From assembly GCF_000737595.1 (NCBI RefSeq), contig NZ_CP006271.1, positions 2,508,070 to 2,572,069 on the forward strand: a stretch of 64,000 nucleotides of DNA. The letters run 5' to 3'. The translations under genes and the position numbers were made by a program. Within the stretch, counting starts at the first letter, position 1; every line of letters starts with the position of its first letter. The notes under the pieces are model-generated. The model was not told the origin of the DNA. It saw nothing but the letters and a program-made list of their open reading frames with translations, and did not search any database. Below, one piece after another: positions 9,523 to 16,587 of this stretch. The DNA comes from Synechococcus sp. KORDI-52 (GTDB lineage Bacteria; Cyanobacteriota; Cyanobacteriia; PCC-6307; Cyanobiaceae).

Positions 9523-9926
9523 TGATTCTTTTAAAAGACTCACCCCCTAGAGAAACAGCAGACGCCGCCGCACTGATGGGCAAACCACCTGTGCCACCTG
9601 TGCCAGATGACTGGGAAGCCAAACGAGATTGGGCATGGAGGATGAAGGATGAATCCCTTGTGCTGAAAATTCGCGTTATCCAAGCCGCGTATCTCCGCAG
9701 GGAAAAATACTCATGTCACATGTGTCTGCATGGCGACACCCTGTTTAAGGCCCCCCTGGAGCGAGTTATGCAATCGGATCGCTCACGCTTGCGCGAACTG
9801 GAAATACGAGTCGCACACCCTCAGCACTGGAGCGCTGGCGAACACCGCATGAACATCGAGAACCTGCGCCAATTGCAGTTCCGCCTCAGCGACCAGCCCG
9901 AGAAACTTCGCCAACGGGCTAAGTAG
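9513..9926 (+). CDS. hypothetical protein in the tRNA-Arg island
   Basis: A frame of 137 residues from ATG 9513 (a second possible start is ATG 9576, MGKPPVPPVP). The composition is protein-like, with a Trp-rich stretch (DDWEAKRDWAWRMKDES) and a long charged, helical C-terminal half ending RLSDQPEKLRQRAK. A Cys pair, CHMC, lies near the middle. The first codons overlap the integrase remnant by 10 bp. No family is recognised. Confidence 0.45.
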   Translation: MALVILLKDSPPRETADAAALMGKPPVPPVPDDWEAKRDWAWRMKDESLVLKIRVIQAAYLRREKYSCHMCLHGDTLFKAPLERVMQSDRSRLRELEIRVAHPQHWSAGEHRMNIENLRQLQFRLSDQPEKLRQRAK

Positions 9927-10027
9927 AAAGACTCACGCAGTTGAATCTTGCCGGTCGGTGTCAGTTGGTTTTTGGCGGTAGTTCAAACAGGGCCTCATAG
10001 CTAGAACAAATAGGTCGCACAGCAGCT

Positions 10028-10261
10028 ATGTCAGACCAAGCTTTAATTAGCTTCGCAAGCGCAGTTAAGGAAGATGCAGCATTGAGAGCCATCTGTGCAA
10101 GTGACAAATGTGCTGATGTTGACGACCAATGCGATGTAGCCAAGCAGCATGGCTTTGATGTACATCCACACGATTTTGACAATTACAAAGATGGCTTACT
10201 TGTAGAACAAGCGGACGAGGACTTCTTCCTCAAACCGAAATGGTGGGAAATAGTTTCGTGA
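10028..10261 (+). CDS. Nif11-type leader peptide family protein (77 aa)
   Basis: The N-terminus, MSDQALISFASAVKEDAALR, matches the Nif11 domain pattern (an aliphatic/aromatic helix, VKED..L, then a second helix with AK..GF). Residues AKQHGFDVHPHDF cover the second conserved block. Nif11 domains often serve as leaders of ribosomally made peptides such as prochlorosins. Here no double-Gly cleavage site and no Ser/Thr-Cys core follow; the tail is acidic and ends FFLKPKWWEIVS. No LanM or other modifying enzyme is in the window. It may be a stand-alone Nif11-domain protein of unknown function. Confidence 0.75.
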   Translation: MSDQALISFASAVKEDAALRAICASDKCADVDDQCDVAKQHGFDVHPHDFDNYKDGLLVEQADEDFFLKPKWWEIVS

Positions 10262-10352
10262 TTGCCTACAAGTTCAATTAAACAATTTCCCTCGATAGAC
10301 CTAGAGAAGCAGGGTTCAAATAACCGTGGACAACTGATGCGAACTTGCGCGA

Positions 10353-10556
10353 TTGCCGCGCAAAGCACAACAAGTGCATCTGGAGAAAACACGGCCACCG
10401 ATTTGGATGGTGACTAACCAGTACGAGGGTGAGGAAACGCCAGCGCCACCTGATGACCTGGCAGTTTTCGAGCCATGGCTTGTATTCAGCTGCGAAGGCG
10501 AGCACCCAGAAGGTGACACCGGCCAAGCCATCGGCAAACTCTGCCCATTGCAGTGA
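10353..10556 (+). CDS. possible small hypothetical protein
   Basis: A frame open from TTG 10353 (67 residues), with an ATG at 10407 giving 49 residues. The product is acidic and Pro-rich (EGEETPAPPDDLAVFEPW) with no known motif. Composition looks coding, but there is no clear ribosome-binding site and no neighbour support. Confidence 0.3.
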   Translation: MPRKAQQVHLEKTRPPIWMVTNQYEGEETPAPPDDLAVFEPWLVFSCEGEHPEGDTGQAIGKLCPLQ

Positions 10557-10564
10557 ATCAGTCT

Positions 10565-10792
10565 CTATCGCGACTCAGAGGCATCTCCCTTGTACTGCCA
10601 GCGTTCTAGTCGTCTTAATTCCATGATTTCCATTCGTCTTCTATTGGTTTCCATCTCAGCCTCACGTGCTAATTGTTCAAGTTGAGCATTTGTGCGCTTT
10701 TGGTAGTTTGAAGATACAAAAGGCATTGGGATTAAGCAGATAGATGCGCAGAAACTAAAAACCGATGTGTAAATGGCGCGTGAAAGCGTCAT
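10565..10792 (-). CDS. small membrane-anchored coiled-coil protein, hypothetical
   Basis: A 75-residue protein with one N-terminal hydrophobic segment (about 6-27, IYTSVFSFCASICLIPMPFV). A long charged helix follows (about 32-70, Glu/Arg-rich, likely coiled coil). This bitopic layout resembles phage or island accessory proteins. It is 36 bp downstream of the integrase on the same strand, so the two may be co-transcribed. Confidence 0.45.
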   Translation of the reverse strand: MTLSRAIYTSVFSFCASICLIPMPFVSSNYQKRTNAQLEQLAREAEMETNRRRMEIMELRRLERWQYKGDASESR

Positions 10793-10828
10793 CCAACTAC
10801 ACCTATTCGTGTAGTTAGGTAAAGGAGC

Positions 10829-11374
10829 TCAAGCGAAGGCAGCAGCGGCAGCCTCACGCTGAGCAGGCGTCACTTCGAGATAACGCTGCAGGGCTGACAT
10901 GGATTTGTGCCCAGACAGCGCCATAACCACCCGCAAGGGCACTCCAGCATTGTGTGCACTAGTTAGAGCCGAACGGCGAAAACTGTGGCTTAAGACGCCT
11001 TCTAAGCCCGATTCAGCGGCGGCCCTTTCAAGCGCATCCATAAAACTGCACGTACTCAGGCAAGAACCTGCAAATCTGCCTGGAACGAGATAGTCACCAG
11101 CCACAGGTTCACGTCCCTGCCGCACTACACAAGTAGATCTCCAAGAGCACAGGGCTTCCCACAGCTGCGGCGTAACCGGCACCGACCGACTGGCCAGCTT
11201 GCCTTTGGTGATTCCGCGCTGGAACGTAACGGCAGATTCCGAAACCATGTCCCAGGTGAGCAGCGTTGCCTCGCCAATGCGGCAGCCAGTGCGCCGACAA
11301 ACCTCGGCAGTGATCTGGTGATGCTGCTCAGGCAGCTTTGAAATCAATAAATCGAGCTCGTCGGTGCCCATCAC
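10829..11374 (-). CDS. compact tyrosine recombinase/integrase, catalytic domain only (181 aa)
   Basis: Site-specific recombinase of the phage integrase family. The catalytic set is visible: Arg in CRRTGCRIGEA (about 27-37), a Lys in ITKGKLASRSVPV, HSFRR (HxxR), GHKS, and the nucleophile Tyr in LQRYLEVT near the C-terminus. The N-terminal SAM-like core-binding and arm-binding domains are missing, so it is either a naturally short integrase or a 5'-truncated one. It is the only complete-looking recombinase in the island and the best candidate for its mobility. Confidence 0.85.
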   Translation of the reverse strand: MMGTDELDLLISKLPEQHHQITAEVCRRTGCRIGEATLLTWDMVSESAVTFQRGITKGKLASRSVPVTPQLWEALCSWRSTCVVRQGREPVAGDYLVPGRFAGSCLSTCSFMDALERAAAESGLEGVLSHSFRRSALTSAHNAGVPLRVVMALSGHKSMSALQRYLEVTPAQREAAAAAFA

Positions 11375-11702
11375 TCGACTCTGCCCGTGTCGATTGGACT
11401 TATAGCCAAGAATTCAGTGCTGGTAAGCCACCGCGTCTTATTAGTATTTTACGCGGTGTTCATTCCTTGGGATCACAAGGCATCACGCATCCTTGCTGAC
11501 CATTTCTTATGCAATTCGCTTCTTAGATGACACTTACTGTTATCAGCTTTGCTGAACACTTAGGGAGTAAGGCTCGGATTTCTGATGTTACGGGTAAACC
11601 TCAGGGAACCTTCTCAAACAGCGCCAATTCCTGACAGACTTAATGTAGCACAGCCGACAGATAAAACACTGGGGAGTATTCAAGAAAGCGCATCTGGTCG
11701 AG
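11375..11702. other. non-coding stretch upstream of the integrase
   Basis: No convincing coding frame. It holds an inverted repeat ACCGCGT/ACGCGGT at 11430-11457, described separately, and an AT-rich stretch. It should contain the promoter of the minus-strand integrase. Confidence 0.5.
11430..11457. repeat. 7-bp inverted repeat with AT-rich 14-nt spacer
   Basis: ACCGCGT at 11430-11436 and ACGCGGT at 11451-11457 are perfect reverse complements around an AT-rich spacer. The element lies about 55 bp before the integrase start codon, a position fitting an operator or recombination site. There is no other support. Confidence 0.35.
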
Positions 11703-11924
11703 ATGATTACACCCTGGAACACAACAACGAATGAGTGGCTAGTCCTCTCACGTTGCAACCGGGTGGCAGAACAACTCTTCAGCAGAGATCGACAATCAGC
11801 CGATAAACTTGCAAGGCTTGCATGTCAACACTGGACAATAGAAGGCATCTCGTCAGAAGAACTTAGGGACCGCAGGACTCCTGGCATGAGTGACAGACGA
11901 AGGCTCGCAAATGGAAGCAGCTAA
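11703..11924 (+). CDS. possible small hypothetical protein upstream of HTH gene
   Basis: A 73-residue frame with ATG. Its middle, RQSADKLARLACQHWTIEGISSEELR, is amphipathic and looks coding. The stop overlaps the start of the following HTH gene by 14 bp, as in tightly packed phage gene pairs. No family is recognised. Confidence 0.4.
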   Translation: MITPWNTTTNEWLVLSRCNRVAEQLFSRDRQSADKLARLACQHWTIEGISSEELRDRRTPGMSDRRRLANGSS

Positions 11925-12374
11925 ACGCCAAAGGTTTAACCGCTGGAGCGTGATGAGTAACCACGAGATCAACCGCTATGACGCAATCCCGCCGCACATC
12001 ATCAAGGCGCTGACGCTTTGCGCCAACGGATCCACCTGGGCTGATGCGGCAGCTGCTGTTGGCATCAAAGGTCCTTGCCTACGTCGCTGGTATAAAGACC
12101 GCAGGCCTGAAGAGTTCATCGAAACGTTGGCACGTGAGGACCTAAACGTCGCCAACAATTTGCTGACTTCAGCTGCACCAAGGCTGGCTGATGAACTTAT
12201 CCAGATTGCGCTGGATCAGAAGGTGAGACCTACGCAAGAACGCAAGCAATTAGTGAAAGCCTCAAGATTCTCCGGGAAAATGTTCTCGAGCAGGAGCAAC
12301 GGAAACAACTACGGGAGATTCGCGAGACGTTGCAATCCATCGAAGACGGCAGCAAGCAGGCCATTGATGTTTAA
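11911..12374 (+). pseudogene. frameshifted HTH protein, phage terminase-small-subunit-like
   Basis: The first part (from ATG 11911 or 11953) reads as a helix-turn-helix protein: IIKALTLCANGSTWADAAAAVGI then LRRWYKDRRPEEFIE. It runs to about 12222 (IALDQKV). The sensible continuation is in another frame: ETYARTQAISESLKILRENV, then a Glu/Gln-rich coiled coil, ending SKQAIDV with TAA at 12372-12374. In the original frame the downstream part turns into low-quality Ser/Arg-rich sequence. A 1-base loss or 2-base gain near 12222 therefore splits the gene. Function by resemblance to phage-type HTH proteins only. Confidence 0.6.
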
Positions 12375-12440
12375 CTCTGCGATGTAATCATGTGAAAAGA
12401 AAAGCCCCAGATCATTGGGAGCCGAGGCTTGATCTTTTAT

Positions 12441-12950
12441 CTAATAGAAGCTCCAACGATGGTGATACTTCGGTCGCATGTGGCTGTATGACGGCATCCT
12501 CGAATAAGTCGGCCTTCTTGTGTATGAGGACCGTCTGTAATGAAAAGGTCTATGACCCGTTAAGTAACTTCCAGTGATCTGTTTGGGAAGTATGAGACCG
12601 TCGCGTGGGTCATCTGTCTTCAAGATAATATCTTCGATGGTGAAGTCACTTGTGTCATCATGATGTCCATTGCTCTTGATATTGACATCCTGGCCCCTAG
12701 AAACAAAATCAGCCGGGGGAGGACTGTAGGCACCACGGAAACCACCTACTGAACCTCCTGATGTTCGATTGACAGGCTTCGCGGTTAAAACTTTCCTGAC
12801 AGGATCAGCAACAGCTTGAATTGCACGATGTGGCTTTCTAATAGTGGCTTTTGTTCCTGCTACTGGATCACATAACCAACAAGCTTCTGCTGGTTGAGGC
12901 AACCCAGATATCGATATACCAGCAAGCACAAGACCAAGAAGAAGTTTCAT
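12441..12950 (-). CDS. secreted hypothetical protein (169 aa)
   Basis: It begins with a clear signal peptide, MKLLLGLVLAGISISGLPQP, with probable cleavage after AEA. The mature part has a CxxC (CWLC) at its start and a low-complexity Pro/Gly/Ser middle. The tail is very rich in Tyr, His, Arg and Ser (from about residue 130). The basic aromatic tail suggests surface binding, but no family is recognised. It lies alone on the minus strand in the island. Confidence 0.65.
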   Translation of the reverse strand: MKLLLGLVLAGISISGLPQPAEACWLCDPVAGTKATIRKPHRAIQAVADPVRKVLTAKPVNRTSGGSVGGFRGAYSPPPADFVSRGQDVNIKSNGHHDDTSDFTIEDIILKTDDPRDGLILPKQITGSYLTGHRPFHYRRSSYTRRPTYSRMPSYSHMRPKYHHRWSFY

Positions 12951-13121
12951 TGTTGGGCCGCCAAATATGAGGACCTTTACAGAATTACCTAGATGTACTC
13001 GGTCTTGATTGATTCAGGTCATGCACTGCTGTGATCTTGGTCACGCTAATTCACTTCATCCATGATCAATGCATGTCTGTCGTTATTGCAGATGGCTATC
13101 TAGCCAGGAGTCTTCTGCTGT

Positions 13122-13489
13122 TTGATTCATGGTTGGCGCTCCAACTTCCGTGCACTGAACCCAGCGGTGGCGCAGCAAGCCGAAATGCTGCTGGGTGGTC
13201 CGTTGAGCTTGGCGCTGCAAGCCGCAATGGATGCAAGCGAAACCCTCTCGGTTGACTGGACCGCGAACTCTCGATTCGGCGCCCTGCGCTGCACGAGCAG
13301 CTGCGCCAGGAAGCAATGCAACGTGCCATCGACCAAATCGGCGAGAACCGCAAAGCAGAAGCCGAACGCAGGGCTGCCAACACCCCAACACCCGCACTGT
13401 TGGCTGAGCAGCTGCATCGGTCAAAGCAGCAGGCGATTTACGAGCTGAGGGGCAACACTCACCCGCTGGACCGACGCAATGATGTTTGA
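13122..13489 (+). pseudogene. probable frameshifted gene with charged helical C-terminus
   Basis: From 13122 to about 13255 one frame reads coding-like (HGWRSNFRALNPAVAQQAEM, then SLALQAAMDASETLSVDW). From 13256 to TGA 13487-13489 a different frame takes over with better coding quality: RELSIRRPALHEQLRQEAMQ, then a charged helix ending HPLDRRNDV. That second part has no start codon near its beginning. The simplest reading is one gene broken by a frameshift near 13255. The last codons overlap the next small gene. Confidence 0.4.
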
Positions 13490-13646
13490 GAAAGCCGTCA
13501 ACCGCCTTGCGGCTAGTTGGCACGTTCACCTGCCAAAAGCAGACGTACTCGCCTCAGCCCAGCGAAAGCGCTACCTGCGGCTGGAACGGGAGCGGTTGCT
13601 GACGTCCGCTGGCAAGCCAGTAGCAAGTGATGCGCTGACCCGTTGA
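13479..13646 (+). CDS. small hypothetical protein (55 aa) carrying the 41-bp repeat
   Basis: Starts ATGATG at 13479, overlapping the stop of the preceding frame by 11 bp, a typical coupled arrangement. It reads MMFEKAVNRLAASWHVHLPK and then a basic helix KRYLRLERERLLTS, ending ALTR. The KRYLRLERERLLTS segment is encoded by a 41-bp sequence repeated in frame at 14096-14136. Function unknown. Confidence 0.5.
   Translation: MMFEKAVNRLAASWHVHLPKADVLASAQRKRYLRLERERLLTSAGKPVASDALTR
13566..13606 (+). repeat. 41-bp direct repeat, copy 1
   Basis: A perfect 41-bp match to 14096-14136, starting AAGCGCTACC and ending CTGACGTC. Both copies are read in the same frame as KRYLRLERERLLTS, so this looks like a duplicated piece of coding sequence. 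Confidence 0.9.
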
Positions 13647-14029
13647 GCCCAGACGTACGACTGCATTGCTCGCAGTTGATTTGCAACGCTGAGATCGGCG
13701 AGGTCACCTCTGGAAGAGCAGTGGCTTCGTTCGCAAAAAAAATGCTCCAATTACGGAGCGAGAACGTAATGCCGTGGAAATCCCACATCACCCGGCCTAA
13801 TCACCACATTTGTGGCGTTGTGTCGATGATAGTCGAATGGTTTTGTATCCGCTAGGCACTAGATGGAGCAGTTTATGGGGGTTACTTTAGGAACCCCCAT
13901 CACCCGGCCTGTCCCAGTGACAGGCTTTTTTGTTGGCGAAACACCACAGCTGGCGGTGGGGACCAAGTAACTCTTCAAGCCGCTTCAGGAGCCCAGCCAG
14001 CCTCAGTACGCCACGTTGGCGCCCAGAGC
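13647..14029. other. non-coding island segment with hairpins
   Basis: No convincing gene. It contains two hairpins near 13875-13931, described as a terminator, and two copies of TCACCCGGCCT (near 13788 and 13900). Confidence 0.4.
13875..13931 (+). terminator. double hairpin with T-run terminator
   Basis: A 9-bp perfect stem (ATGGGGGTT/AACCCCCAT, 13875-13900) is followed by a second stem CCTGTC/GACAGG (13908-13924) and then CTTTTTT. The second hairpin is a good plus-strand intrinsic terminator for the small genes upstream. The first may be an extra structured element. Confidence 0.65.
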
Positions 14030-14398
14030 TTGCATCTCTTCTTGAGGTGGGTCGCCCTGCGCCACCTGGCATTGTCTGTGGTTGAAGCCCAACACAAGCG
14101 CTACCTGCGGCTGGAACGGGAGCGGTTGCTGACGTCGGTGGGGACTGCGACTGATGAGCGTTTAGTGGAACGCTCAGTAGGTGAGGCTTCCAGATGCCTA
14201 GAGCAGCTCAAAGTTGCAGCTCAAATCTTTGATACCCCTAAACAAAACCGGTCCTTCAAGCCTGTAGATCGACAGCACCTCACCTGCGATATCTGGTTCA
14301 GTGTGTGGAAAGGGGGGTGGCTGTTGAACATCAATGCGATAACGGTGTGCTGTGGTGATTCTCCAGACTTCAGGCTCATCCTCCAACCAGAGGACTGA
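14030..14398 (+). pseudogene. hybrid or degraded ORF containing repeat copy 2
   Basis: Open from TTG 14030 to TGA. The segment after VEAQH is KRYLRLERERLLTS, identical to the 55-aa gene upstream, then ERLVERSVGEASRCLEQLKV. The remainder (about 65 residues, Trp- and Cys-rich) has poor coding character. It looks like a duplicated gene fragment fused by chance to downstream sequence. Confidence 0.35.
14096..14136 (+). repeat. 41-bp direct repeat, copy 2
   Basis: Identical to 13566-13606, 530 bp further on in the same orientation. The flanks differ on both sides, so the duplication is confined to this segment. Confidence 0.9.
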
Positions 14399-14407
14399 CG
14401 CGTGTTC

Positions 14408-14560
14408 TCAGGCAGATTCAAGATTGACCGTCGCTGAGATCACTGGTTCCTTCGTGTTGGCAAAGCAAGCCATTTGAAAGGACTTGCCAGACCTCAGGAT
14501 GGGATCGCCGCTACAGCTGGCGAGCACGAGTAGGGGCAGAAGCAGGAACAGTCGTTTCAT
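14408..14560 (-). CDS. small lipoprotein (50 aa)
   Basis: A 50-residue frame starting MKRLFLLLPLLVLASCSGDP: positive start, hydrophobic core, and lipobox LASC, so Cys16 should be lipidated. The mature part (about 35 residues) is polar and has one more Cys. It lies just inside the right border of the tRNA-Arg island. Small lipoproteins of this kind are common in marine Synechococcus; function unknown. Confidence 0.55.
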   Translation of the reverse strand: MKRLFLLLPLLVLASCSGDPILRSGKSFQMACFANTKEPVISATVNLESA

Positions 14561-14688
14561 ATTCCAAGTTTGGGTCTAGTCCAGGGACTGGCGGCTTCGT
14601 GCAACTACTGGAAACAACGAGCAGGGCTGAGATCAATCTTCCGTGCAAACACAAAAAATTGGCTGAAATCCCTTGCCGAGAAGCGGCA

Positions 14689-14734
14689 AGCAACTGCCTT
14701 GTAAGCAGTCGGTAATGGTTCGAATCCATCAGGG
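14689..14734 (+). repeat. duplicated 3' half of tRNA-Arg, candidate att site
   Basis: 46 bases match tRNA-Arg positions 9183-9229 with one substitution in the anticodon (TCT to TGT) and one substitution plus one deletion before the T arm. The anticodon stem, T stem-loop and start of the acceptor 3' strand are kept. The 5' half (acceptor strand and D arm) is absent, so it cannot be a working tRNA. It marks the probable far border of the island. Confidence 0.8.
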
Positions 14735-15093
14735 AGCGGCTCAAAAGGCCACGCAAGCCATGCGTCGTGCAAGTGTGCCGAATGCTGACTGCGGGTCGCA
14801 CCAGAAGCTCAGCCGGCAAGATGGCCAACGCACCCCAAAATTTTGCAGACAGCGACGATTGCTGCATGATCAGTTGAAGACTCGATGTTTTGAGGCACTC
14901 GACCATGGGCAATCAGATGAGAAGCAAACCTCAAATACTCGATTCAATTCGGACCATTTGAATGAAGATGGAATACATCTTTTTTGTTATGCCTTCATGT
15001 CGACTTTGTAGCTCCTTGACGTTCGCCTGAACTCGTACTGGACGAAGAACCTGAAAAATTTTCTACCACAAAAGAGGAATCATGCCCAATCAA
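14735..15093. other. no gene seen
   Basis: Sequence after the tRNA fragment. Only short, poor-quality frames are present. The last part is AT-rich. Confidence 0.45.
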
Positions 15094-15581
15094 TCAAAAG
15101 CGCTCATCACTCCTATCAACCTTTGCTTTTAGAGCTTCGATCTCCTTGCGTAGGTCATCTTCGGCTGAGCCCTCAGCATCGTAAGCACGGGCTCCTCGGA
15201 ACATCAATCCACCACCCGAGGCAATCATCACAATGAAAGCAATGAGTTGCCAAAGAGTTGTAGAGCGGAACTCAATCTGAATACTGCTCAAAACTCCCGC
15301 CAATAATGCAGCAAGGGATGCCCAGATGAGCAGATTCGCCCAACGCCGATATGTTCCCGCAAAAAGCATGCAGACACCTATGCCCAGAGGCACCATGAGC
15401 AGGCCCATCCCTGATGTACCGAACAGGAATGAGAGCCCCCCCATCCCCCGCGATAGCCGGAGATCCACTCGCTTCTAACGAGAACTTGATTGGAAAGCAA
15501 AAATCCTCCTGCGCCAAACAAGCATGCACCCACCAAAAATTGACTGAAATCTCCAAATGCATTTGTGCGGGGCATGGGCAT
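15094..15581 (-). pseudogene. membrane protein split by a frameshift at a G-run
   Basis: The N-terminal part (from 15581) reads MPMPRTNAFGDFSQFLVGAC with a hydrophobic segment and then SNQVLVRSEWISGYRG. The C-terminal part, in another frame, continues SFLFGTSGMGLLMVPLGIGV with about three membrane segments and ends with a charged coil (EIEALKAKVDRSDERF). The switch falls in minus-strand runs of five and seven G (about 15430-15445). Joined, the two give one protein of roughly 160 residues with four membrane helices. The break could be a real mutation, slippage or an assembly error. Confidence 0.6.
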
Positions 15582-16203
15582 GGAGCTGCTATGGCAAGGA
15601 TTGCCGTCAAGGCATCAACTGGCAACTGTGATGACACGATCTCTTAGCAGCAAGAGCCTGCCAAGGGCCAATGTCGAGCCCCGGGAACCCCATCAAATCG
15701 CTTCACATGCTTGGAGCACGGACAGCAAGACTCAGCGGGGGAAGCAAATGATGCGCCGTATGGACCAGCCCCATGCCAGTGCCAAGGCCTGAACTATCAG
15801 CCTTGATCGAAGCGCAAGAACACCAACAGCCAGATCACCGTCGGCACGATCTGAGCCATTTAAAAAACTGGGGAAGGGTCACGAATCAGCCCGTCAATCG
15901 GTCCGCTTTTCATGCATTTATCAGCGAACATCCTTAATAGAAAAGATTAATCACGTCAATAGAACAGGAAAGAAAACACAAAACCCAAAGGGGTCAAATG
16001 AGTTCATTGCCTGCAAATCAGGCGATCAAAATAGCAAAAGTCGCACTCAAAAACAGATTAACTGATCAGCGAAATAGGGAGTTTGGCAAAATCTCAGAGC
16101 AGATTCCAGGAATATCAGAGTTAACAGTATCAAGGACAAATGCCTTTCAGCACTCTTGCAAATGGCATATCTTGCCAGTCAATATCAATATTCAACGTCC
16201 CAT
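15582..16203. other. sparse stretch, at most very small ORFs
   Basis: No clear gene. A 20-codon minus-strand frame at 15797-15859 (MAQIVPTVIWLLVFLRFDQG) would be a single-helix membrane peptide. A plus-strand frame from ATG 15998, preceded by AAAGGGG, runs 80 codons into the 3' end of mscL and has weak coding quality. Both are speculative. Confidence 0.3.
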
Positions 16204-16587
16204 TCAGAGCGACTTTCTTTCAATAACTTCTGTCAGATGAGCCATGGCAGCAGCAAGCTGCGCCTGCGGATCCGGCTGCGCTTCCTCAATCACCTGCTTT
16301 TTGCGTTTCGCAGCTTCAATAGATTGGACGATCACAAAACACACAAAGGCAATCGCAATAAAGTTAATAAGAGCAACCAGCACAAGGCCGGCGGGCAACT
16401 CTGCGATTGAACTCACATTAGCTTTTTCCAAGGCCGGCTCCAATGCATTTGTCATGACCAAGGTCACAACTGAATTCACAACCTCCTTAAATGCGCCAGC
16501 AATAATCACAGCAATTGCCAGATCAACAACATTGCCCTTACTGATGAAAGCTTTGAAAGCAGAAATAAACGAGAGCGGTCTTGACAT
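16204..16587 (-). CDS. mscL: large-conductance mechanosensitive channel
   Basis: Homopentameric membrane channel that opens under high membrane tension to release solutes during osmotic downshock. The 127 residues are typical of MscL. The N-terminal amphipathic helix is followed by TM1 with FISKGNVVDLAIAVIIAGAF, a periplasmic loop, TM2 (about 68-92, LVALINFIAIAFVCFVIVQS), and a basic cytoplasmic helix with KRKKQ. It stands alone among small unknown genes. Confidence 0.95.
   Translation of the reverse strand: MSRPLSFISAFKAFISKGNVVDLAIAVIIAGAFKEVVNSVVTLVMTNALEPALEKANVSSIAELPAGLVLVALINFIAIAFVCFVIVQSIEAAKRKKQVIEEAQPDPQAQLAAAMAHLTEVIERKSL

Noticed and set aside
14689..14734. Second tRNA with anticodon TGT
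   Set aside because: The 5' acceptor strand and D arm are absent, so it cannot fold as a tRNA; treated as an att-type repeat.
14511..14912. 133-codon minus-strand frame spanning the tRNA fragment
   Set aside because: It crosses the tRNA-derived repeat and overlaps the better-supported 50-aa lipoprotein gene in another frame.
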